33,704 nucleotides of DNA from Zelonia costaricensis (Eukaryota; Euglenozoa; Kinetoplastea; Trypanosomatida; Trypanosomatidae): NCBI GenBank assembly GCA_030849075.1, contig JASAOO010003267.1, positions 1 through 33,704 on the forward strand, read 5' to 3'. Below, piece by piece: positions 21,108-30,800 of this stretch. Under the pieces are notes generated by a model. The model searched no databases. It was not told the DNA's origin and was given only the letters and a program-made list of their open reading frames with translations. The position numbers and the translations under genes were made by a program. Numbering within the stretch: position 1 is the stretch's first letter; every line of letters begins with the position of its first letter.

Positions 21108-21793
21108 GGCTGCTTACCGCGTCACAACCCGACGCTTCAGGAGCGACGAGGCCGCACGTGGCTCTTGTGTGAGACGTGCGGGGGGAGGGGTGAAGGCGGG
21201 GTGGGGGTAGCGGTGGGGTCTCGGGAGAGAAGGCGGAGAGGGGGGGCATCGCGGAGCGCGGCGCATTACTGGTACCGACGACCTAAACAAACAAAAAAAA
21301 CTACATAGGAAAAAAAGGGGAAAACAATCAGCAAAGTGACGCAGCACACACACGCACACAGACACGCAGACACAAGTACACAGTGGTAAAGCTAAAAAGG
21401 AAGATTGCTCTCGTTGTTGGTGTTTGTGCGTGTGTGTTGGTTGGAGGGAGGAGGACCCAGGAGCGGACGTAGAGCGTGTGTGTGTGGGCGCCTCTGTCGA
21501 CGGCACAGACACGCCAAGAAGAATGGGCGGGACGAGGTCATGGTGACTTGGAGGTCAGTCCCGTGTGTGTGTGTGCGATTGCATGTCTTAGTATTTGCTC
21601 AGCACTAACATCAATCGCCCACCTACACACACGCACTCTACCCTTCTGCCTATAGATGCCCTTTGCTGCCGTTTGCGTCTACCGCTCCGCGTCCTCGTAT
21701 CCTCGCTTCACGTCATCTGCTTTCGACTCGATCGTCGATGTAAACGCGTCGTATGCTGCACTCCAGGCCGCGCACTCCAACATGCGAACGTGC

Positions 21794-21882
21794 CACACAC
21801 ACACACACACATACACACACACACTCACGCACTGGCGGGTACGTGTGTGTGTGTGTGCTTGACTTGTGTTTATGTGTGTGCG
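21794..21882 (-). repeat. CA/TG inverted repeat 8-97 nt past the stop of paralogue C
   Basis: On the plus strand a CA arm (21794-21810 pure, and 21813-21824 after one AT step) is followed by a TG arm (21843-21857, with more TG to 21882). The intervening sequence is about 18-32 bases. In the minus-strand transcript this gives CA then UG, able to form a 12-15 bp hairpin in several registers, directly after the TAG stop at 21891-21893. Confidence 0.75.
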
Positions 21883-21890
21883 TTGCTCTA

Positions 21891-24800
21891 CTACATGGAG
21901 TACGGGTTGTGCGCAAACCGCTGCGTGGCTGTGCTGTTGTTGTTGGAGTCGTAAAGGCTGTCTGCCGCGCCGCTCGCGGAGCCGGCGTAGTTGCCGCTGT
22001 AGTTGCCACTCGAGCGAGTGTGCGGGTCCACGGCATCGGGCATGGACGCGGAGGGGTGGGCGTAGTGCTGGTGCTGCTTGTCGACGACACGCTGCTGCTG
22101 CTGCTGCTGCGGTGCGCTGTCGTAGCTGGTCGGCGCCGCGTGCGGGTGTGGTTGCGGCATCGGCGTTGGGTTCTGCGAGGAGGACTGCTGCTGCTGCGGT
22201 TGGCGCTGGTAGGCCTGCTGGTTGTACCGCGGCTGCGAGGACGGAGACGCACGCAACAGCGTTCCACTGGCGTTGGGCGTCGGCGCGAGCTGCGGGGAGA
22301 GGGCCGCGTGCGCCATGGCGGCCTGCGGGTGGCTCGGGTGTGCCGCGTAGTACGCCCCCGGCGCAGGGGACGGCGGAATGCTCACCTGCGCTTGTGGCGT
22401 CTGCCGTGGCTGCGGTGGTGGCACGGCCGCGTACACACCCGCGCCGCCACCACCACCACCGCCACGAGCGTGCGTCCCACCAGCTCCAAGAACCGCACCG
22501 GTGGGCGTCGCCAGACGTTGCTGTTGTGGGGTCTGCTGCTGCTGCTGCTGCTGCTGCTGGTGTGGGTGCGATGCGTTCACGACTCCGTACATCCCACTCG
22601 TGCCAGCGCCAACAACAGGGTTGGGCGCAGCAGCAGCGGCGGCGGCAGAGGTGGGGCGTGCCCCAGACGGCTGAGGCTGCAGTTGTTGCGGTGACGGCTG
22701 TGGGTACGGCGAGGTGGGGCCGGAGGTTGCTTGACGGTACGCGTATGCAGCTGCAGAGGCGGCATCACCGGCACCGCCAGCGCTGTGGTGCTGCTGCTGC
22801 TGCGGCGGCGGCGCAGCCTGACTGGCCATCGCGGCTGCGTTCACATTCCCGTAGTAGCCGGTCGACGGCCCCTGCACGCCCTGCATGTTGCCGCCACCCA
22901 CGACGAGCATCGACGGGGCCGCGCCGCCGGACACCATACCTTGACCAGCGCCGCTACTGCTCATCATTGCGTTGGGCGGGTACGAGGAGTTGCGCGCGTT
23001 GGCCGCACCCGAGGGGGTAGTTGTCTGGTGAGCGCCGCCAGCTCCGGTGCCCGAGGTCGCACAACCACGACCGCGCTGAGCCCCGGCGCTGTTGCCGCCA
23101 CCGCCGCCGCTGGCCGCCGAGCCCGGGCCACCGCCAGCCATGTTCCCGTACGACTGCTGCTGCTGTTGCGGCTGCTGCGCGGTGTGCGGCACCGGCAGCG
23201 ACGAAGCGGACCCCGGGTACGAGTGCTGCTGCTGCGGCTGCGGATAACCTTGATTGGCGATCTGCGAGGCGTGTGGCCCGTGCTGCTGTTGCGGGTGCTG
23301 CGGCTGCGCGTAGGCGGACGGGGAGCTCGAGTACTCGACAGTACCAGCGCCACCGGACACGTGCGGGCCTCGCGCACCGTGGCTACCATTGCCCCCACTA
23401 CCACCACCATTGCCCGAGTGCGTTATCCTGCCCTCGTAGCTGCCCTCGTCCGCGCTGCCCGGGCTCATCATCATCACGGGCGCCGCGCCGTCACGCGAGC
23501 CGCTCCTGCCGCCGCCCCCACCGAACTCGTTCGCATATGACCCCGCGTACCGCGCGTCCCGCTGCTGCTGCTGCTGCTGCTGTGATGTGCGGTACTGCTG
23601 TCCACCACCGCCACCACCACCCCCACCGCCACCGCCACTGGCGTGTTGCGCTCCCGTCACAGGACCCGCCATTGCGTAGCCGCCGCGTCCACCACCCGTG
23701 CTTGCCTGCTGTTGCTGCTTCTGCTGTTGTTGTGGGGCGAGGGCGTACTGCCCATAAGGCTTGCCCCCACCCGCAGACATGTCCACGCCAGACACCGACG
23801 GCGGCGCGGCAGCCGGTGTCGTCGAGTTACTCGTGTTCCCGCTGGTGGGGTACACGGAGGCGACGGTGTTGTGCGCTGGATGCTGCTGATGCTGCTGCTG
23901 CTGCTGCTGCGAGCGTTGCTGTTGCGGTTGTTGCTGTGTGTTTGCGTAGCCCTGCGAGGCTCCATGCGGCGCGGCACCGAGGCCGCTGCTGCTCGGCCCC
24001 GATGCCGCCGCGGCCGACGTGCTGGTGTTGCTCGCGGCAGCTGACTTGGCCGCCGCCGCGGATGCCGGCAGCGCGAGGCCGGGGCGGCCCATCCCCACCA
24101 CGCTCGGGCTGGCGTGCATGGGCAGCGGCGTGTTCATGGTGCTGCTGTTTATGCTGCTAGGGGCGTTGTTGGTGTTGCTGCTGGCGGCGTGCTGCTGCTG
24201 CTGCAGGTGGTGATGCTGCTGACTCGTCGTTGCGGTGCTGGAGGTGGCGTAGGAGCCGTACGGGGTACCAGCACTGCCGCTGCTTGCCCCCAACGCCGCG
24301 TCGAAGCTCGGGCCGCCGCGGTGATCTGTCGAAAACGGAGAAGTCTGCTGCTGTTGCTGCTGCTGCTGCTGCTGCAGGGGGTACTGCTGTGGGTGGGGAT
24401 GGTACCCGTGCTGCTGCTGCTGTTGCGGTGGTGGGAGCGACGGCGGCGGCGACGCCGACGACGATGCTGTTCGGGCGTACCGCATCGCGGCACCCGTCGG
24501 CCCACCCGGCGGGGACTGCACTTGCGTGGGCTGACGCACGAAGGGCTGCGCCGTCGGGGGTGCGCCAGGCATTCCGCCCGCAACACCACCACTGCCGCCC
24601 TCTGGCATGACATAGGCGTGTTGCTGCTGTTGCTGTTGCTGTTTCTGTTGCTGCTGCTGCTGCTGCTGCTGGAGGGGGCGGTGCTGCGGCGCTTGACGGG
24701 GCTGCTGCTGCTGCTGCTGTTGCGGCGACGCAGACGACGATGAGGAGGTCGTCGCGACGATGGGTTCGTACATATGGCCGTGGGCCATGCCAGGGGGCGC

Positions 24801-27800
24801 GACGCCCATCGAGTGCGGCGCCCCTGACGGCGGCATGTTGTTGTTGCCCCCGTACACCGAGTTCGGGGGGCTCGTGGGGTAGTACGAGCTGGCGCGTGAC
24901 CTGGGCGGTGAGGCACCCGCGCTGGAGGCGGACACCTCCGAGTACACGCTGGGGCCACTCACCTGCAGCACACCCGGGTGCTGCATCGCTGCCGTGACCG
25001 GCCCCATCGGATGCGCGCGCTGCTGGCGCTGCTGCTGCTGCTGCTGCTGAGCCTGCATGGCCACCACCGGCCCCACCCCACCCATGCCGCTGACATCGAC
25101 GCCACCCTGCATGCCAGACCGGCCGTGCGGTCCGTAGCGCCCGGCCCCCGCTGCGTTGGGGGCGCTGGCGTTCGGCACAGGAGACACCACAATTGCCGCC
25201 GGTGGCGACGTCGGCGCGAGGCCGCCTGGCAGCATAGCAACCGAGCTGGACACCTGCTGCTGCTGCTGCTGCTGCTGCTGTAGCTGCGGCTGTTGCAGCC
25301 CTTGTGCCATCATCATGGGGTGACCCGGTTGCTGCGGGAACTGGTACTGCATGTGCGGGCCGACGCGCATGCCTGTCTCGTCAATGCCGGGCATACCCGA
25401 TTGCTGCTGCTGCTGCTGCTGTTGCCCCTGGTACGGCGCACGCTGTTGCATGGGGGGCTGCTGCTGCTGCTGCTGCTGAGCGGAGTGATGGGCGCGGGTG
25501 TTGTAGGTCGGCTGATGCATCGGCGCTTGTTGCGCTTGCGGCTGCTGTTGTGCGTGGCGAGGCGAGGGCACACGCAGGTTCACAGGGGCCTGAGCTGATC
25601 GCTGCTGCTGCTGCTGCGGCGGCGGCGGTGGCGCCGCCACACCCGCCGCCCCGGTGTTCACGTAAACCGTCGGGGGATGCAGGTGCGGCGTCGGTTGTGG
25701 CGGACTCGACGGCCGCTGTTGCTGCTGCTGCTGCTGTCGTTGCTGCTGTTGCGGCGTGCGCTGCGAGTGCGGGTGACCTTGGCGTGATGGGTCGTACGCG
25801 TCACTTGCCAGACGCCCCCCCTGCGCGGCCCCCTCGCTGCCGTAGTCCTGCGTTGCGACTTGGTGGAAGTCCGTTGCTGCCGCCGCTGCCGGCGCGGGTG
25901 GACTGAAGGACCCGCTGCTGTGCAGGTTCATGGCGCTCTGACTGTTGCCGACGGTGCTGGACGGCGTGGCGTGGTTGTAGTCGACCGGTGGTGCCTGCCC
26001 GTGGGGCGCAGGGGCGTGGTGCGCAGGGGCGTGGTACCGACTCTGTCCACCCGTCTTGTACGTCACGTGCAGCGCGCCCGGCTCGCTGCTGCCGCTGCCA
26101 CTGCCACGCACGTCGACATGTTGCTGCTGCTGCTGAGGCGACGGCGCACCCGCTGAGGCGTATGGAGGGTAACCGCCAGGGATGACAGCGGCCAGCGTGT
26201 TGCCGGTGATGATGGCGGCGGGGGCTGCAGACGGCAGCATCTGCGGTGGCTGCTGCTCCTGCGGTTGTTGCCGGGGTGGGTAGGGGCGCGTGCCGGAGCC
26301 GGCCGGCGGCGGCGACGGCGGCGACACACCGGCCGGCGCAGCAGGGCCACGCTGATACTGTTGCTGCTGCTGCTGTTGTTGCTGCGAGAGATACTGCTGC
26401 TGTTGCTGTTGCTGCAGTCCTGTGTTGTGCCTCTGCTGTTGCTGTTGCTGCTGCATCGACCCGTGTGCGTAGCCGCCCTCAGCACCGCCACCGCCGCCTC
26501 CGCCTCCGCCGCGTCGGTCTGCGCGACCCTGTCGGTATCCCGTGTCCTCCGACCCCGACACGTATGAGGGCGACCCGGCTGCAGCGGAGCGACCCGCGGC
26601 CGGGCCAGAGCTGTAGCCGTGCTGCTGCTGCTGTTGTTGCATATCGCGCTGCGCCCCACGACCGGCTGCGTCCTGCCGTGCCATGTTCACACGCCCGGAC
26701 ACCGGCCCGGTCCAGCCCTCGTCCATCACGCCGCGCGGCCCAGGTTGCGAGCTGCCGTACGTGGAAGAGGCGGAGCTCGACGGTGGGGCCGGGGACGCTG
26801 CTGCCGAGGACGACCCACGCGTTGCAGCAACGGAGGTCGCCTGTGAGGCGGGCACGGCTAGTGCTGGTGCTGCGGCGGCCGTGGAGATGGCCGACACGGA
26901 CGCCGGCGGCGGCGGCGGTGGCGGCGGTGAGGACGCCACCTCACTCGCGCCACCTGGCGAGCACGACGACGATGTGATGGACGACGACGTCGCCCGACGG
27001 CCGCCAGCCCCGCCGACTGCAACAGGAGCGGTCGCAGGGCCGGACGCCGCCGCTGCCGCCGCCGCTGCTGCTGCGCGGCGGCTGGCAAGCCCCGGCGTGT
27101 TGTACGACACGCCCGTCCCCGACCCGCTCGCCGTGATGGGCGACGACGTGGCCGACGAGACAGATGGCGACTTCTGCGGCCGCTGCCCACCGCCCTGACG
27201 CAGCGTGGCCGTGCTGGTGGACGGCAGCGTGGGCCGTGCAGGCGCTGCAGGGCTTACCTTGACGTGCGAGGTGCTGTTGCTGGTGCTGGTGCCGACGCTA
27301 ATGCTGATGTCTGTGGTCGCGGCAGCTCCGCGTGGGCCGCTGTCGGGTGCGGTGCTCGGCGGCGGTGCCGCGGCGGCAAGGGTGACCTCAGGGGCACCGC
27401 TGCGGGGGGGCTGCGGTTGCTGCGTGCGCGAGGCGGGGATTGGCGCCGCCGCTAGTGCCGCCGCCACTGCCGTCGCTCCAGCTTGCACGCTGCCTGTGCG
27501 TGCGGCGGGGCCAGCGCTGGGGCTGGCATGCGCGGCGGGCACATCACCGACCGTTGCGGGCGAGGCGGCTGTCGTCGGTGTCGTGGCACTCACACCGCGG
27601 TTGGTGGCGCTGCCGCGCGGCGAGGTGCTCTCGGACGGCGATTCGAGGTCCTCCATCGCGCGGCCGACTGGCTGCCGGCCACTCGTGACCTCGGCGCTGC
27701 CAAAGCTGAGGCTGTTGTTGTTGTTGGGCTGTGTGCGCCGGTTGAGGGTGCTGTTGCCCGGACTGCGCTGCGACTCGGGGGTCCAGGTACCCGAGGATGC

Positions 27801-30800
27801 GTTGGTGAGCCGACGGTTCAGGGCGCTGTTGCGCGGGGTGCGCTGCAAGGACGCGGGGCTGCGCGTCCCTGGCGACTCCGCGCCGCCCCCATCCCGCCCA
27901 CCGCCGCGCCGGCCGCTCACACCTTGCTCAATCGCGCCGCTCCCGTGTCGTCGGGTGTTGTGCGCGAAGCTGCGGTTGGGCGAGATGCTGGAGTTGGACG
28001 GGGTGGTCATGCCCCCGCTCGCCCGTCCGCTGCCCTGGCCCCGCTGCTGACGGCGGCCCGACTGCCGAGGCGTGGTCGACTGCTGGCTGCCCCCGCGGCG
28101 GCCGTACCCGTCCTGGCGCCGGTTCGTGGCGCTGCCCGCGACGCCAGAGGCCCCAGCAGACGTCGATGCATGCCGCTTGCTCTTCTTCTCCTTGGCGAAC
28201 TTGGGGATGAGCCCGTAGAAGTACTGCTGGGCGTCGTGCTCGAAGCCCCAGATGTAGTAGCGGCCCTCCTGCACAATATTGCCCTCGCCGTCGCGCAGCC
28301 AGCCCGAGTCATTGCGATTGCGCATCGTCGCGCTCTGCAGGCGGCGCTTGATCCAGCACAGCAGGATGTCCTCCAGGTGGATGTCCTCCACCTCCGCCTC
28401 CCCGGCATCGCCGTCGTCGTGCACGCGCGACGCGGCAGACCCCTCCGCCGCTGCGGCACCGGACGCCTCGCACGGCGCCACGGCTGCTGCTGCTTCAGTG
28501 GCCGCCTCTGCAGACTCGGGCTCCGCGCTGGACTTGCCAGCCGCCTTCGCGGCCCGTCGCCGCGCGCGGCGCTGGGCGAGCTGCTGCCGGTGGAAGTACT
28601 CGAAGTGCTCCCAGCGCCCCTTGTGGACGTTGTAGATAATCATGTCGCTGTCCACGAAGGAGCCGGGCGGGTAGGTGTACTGGTGCGGCGCGTACGGGGT
28701 GGGCGCGGCCGCAGCTGCTGCGCCGTCGCCGTCGCCGTGCAGCTCGTCCGAGTCCGCGACCGCCGCGGTGGCCTGCACCTCGGCGTCATCCATCGTGTTA
28801 GCATCTTCGCCGTCCTCGGGGCGGCGTAGGTTGTCCTGGTAGTGCGCCAGCGACGGGCCGGGTGCTTTTCCGGACGGGCGCACCACCGCGTACACGAGGT
28901 AGGGCGGCATCGCGTTGGCGTCGTCCTCAACGGCCTTCACGGGCTTCCCCGCCGCCGCAGGACGGGCAGGCGGTGAGGCCGCGGCCGCCTCCGTCGCCTC
29001 GGTGCTCGTCGTTGTTGGCTCCGACTGCTCGAGACGCAGTTGGCGCCGCCGCAGTCGCAGCCGGCGCTGATGGTCGGCCAACAGCTCGTTCAGGTTGCGC
29101 GGCGGGGGCAGCACGAGAAGCTCGTCACTTCCGGTGCCGCGGTCCACCACGCTGTGCAGGCGCACCGCGCCGCCGTAGTCGTATGTGGAGAGCTCGAGCG
29201 GCTTCATGAAGAGCGAGGTCGAGACGGGCGCGGTTGCCTCTGCGATGAGGTGGAAGAAGGAGGCCTGCGCGTCGGTGCGGACGCGGGAGAGGGCCTGGTT
29301 GCCTCGCACCGTCACCTGCGTGTGGAACTCCATCGCACTGCGAGGGAACAGCAGGTTGTGCTGCGCGACCGACTGGGAGGCGCGGGTGGGGAGGGTGTGG
29401 GGGTCGGCAGAGCGGCGGGTCGGCTCGCCCATCTTCGCGATGTTCAGCATGGCCTGCTCGTACTCGAGCGACTTCTCTGCGGTGTCGCTCGTCGCCGAGC
29501 CCGCCACGGCGGCCTTGGCTTCGGCCTCGACCTGGGCCAGCCGCGCCTGGGAGGCTCGCTCGAGGTAGGGCAGGATGTCGGCGAAGCCGTAGATGTACGA
29601 CCGCAGGTCGTTCTCCGTGCCCTTGATCATGTCGCGCAGCTCCTGGTAGCCCAGCTCCACCTCGGCCGCCGCCGCCCGCATGCGAAACCGCATCTCACGC
29701 GAGATCTGCAGGTCCGGAATGTTTGAGAGCAGCCCCAGTGTCCAGAAGGGCCGCGCCAGCACCTCAGGCAGACCCGCGTCGAGGCAGACGTTGCGGTACA
29801 CCTGGAAGCCGAGCAGGTAGGCGCGGCTGAGGATCTTGTCGCCGATGTTCGCGTCGATAAAGCCGCCGCCGGTCATGACGGGTGGCCGCACCGGCAGAGA
29901 CTCAACGTACGCGTCCTCCTCCGGCTCGTCCTCGTAGCCGCGCAGCCACGGCGTGCCGCGGCACTTCGACTCTGCGTACCCGTTGCAGCCCACCACCCGC
30001 ACTGGGCAGATGGGCAGGATGAAGGGGGCCGCCGTGACGAGTTCCAGCTGCTGAACCATGCGCGGCCGGTCCTCCTTCGACATGGCCGACGTCGCCACGG
30101 TGCCGGTGGTCGTGTCCGCCGCGCCGCTGGTGCGACTGGGATGGCGGTGCGAGTGGTGGTGGCGGCGGCGGCGTCGACCGCCCGCGTCATCGCCCCCGTT
30201 CTCCTTCTCACCGTCCTCGTCGTCGTCGTCGTCGCTGCCGCTGATGTCGCTTCCACTCGACGCAGACGAGGCATCAGAGCCGGAGGGGTCATTGCGTCTA
30301 TCCGCGTCGCCGGGTGCCGCAGCGGCGGCGTCCGCGGTGGCGCCCTCTCCCTCGTTGTCGGCGTCCTCGTCCTCATCGTCCGAGCCGTGCGGGGCGCCGA
30401 TGTCGTCGTCTGAGAAGATGGCCGTGTGCTGCTGCCGCCTGCCACCAGGGCCGCCCTCGGCCGAGCACAGCGCCGTGTCCTCCTCGTCCTCTTCGTCGGC
30501 CGAGTGCGCGGCGGGTCGCTTGATGGCTGCGGCTGCTGCTGCGGATGTCGTGGCGCCGGCGGCTGCGGCATCGCCGGTCTTCTCCGCCCGCCGTTTGTGC
30601 CCCGGTTTGCCTCCCCCGCTGGCGTCCCCAAAGGCGGAGACGGTGTGGTAGAAGGAGGACGTCTGGCGGTCCGCGTGGGTGAGGGGGGCGCCGGCCTCGT
30701 CGTCGTCGTCCGCGTCGCGGCGGTGGCGCTGCTGCTGCTGCGGCTGCTCTGCGGCGCTGCTGTTGCTGCGCCGCCGCGGTGCCTTCGCGTTGGTGAGGTT

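Larger units (their letters stand above)
19401..21890. other. 3' flank of paralogue C, probable long 3' untranslated region
   Basis: About 2.5 kb after the stop codon of the 3572-residue gene, without a convincing gene. It carries TG tracts (19687-19703, 19881-19903, 21843-21857) and CA tracts (20613-20655, 20764-20794, 21062-21104, 21794-21824). A run of about 12 T lies at 20372-20384, an A run on the transcribed strand. The sequence at 20000-20300 is more complex and could include a degenerate retroposon, but I cannot show it. Confidence 0.55.

Noticed and set aside
3874..21353. Shared 20-mer AAGTGACGCAGCACACACAC at 3874-3893 and 21334-21353 in two 3' flanks
   Set aside because: Only 13 bases are outside the CA repeat, which is within chance expectation, and the distances from the stop codons differ (about 110 and 540 bases).
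30170..30500. Acidic Asp/Glu/Ser stretch in paralogue C as a calcium-binding or nuclear domain
   Set aside because: It is plain low-complexity acidic sequence without EF-hand spacing or another motif, and similar inserts of different sequence sit at comparable places in A and B.
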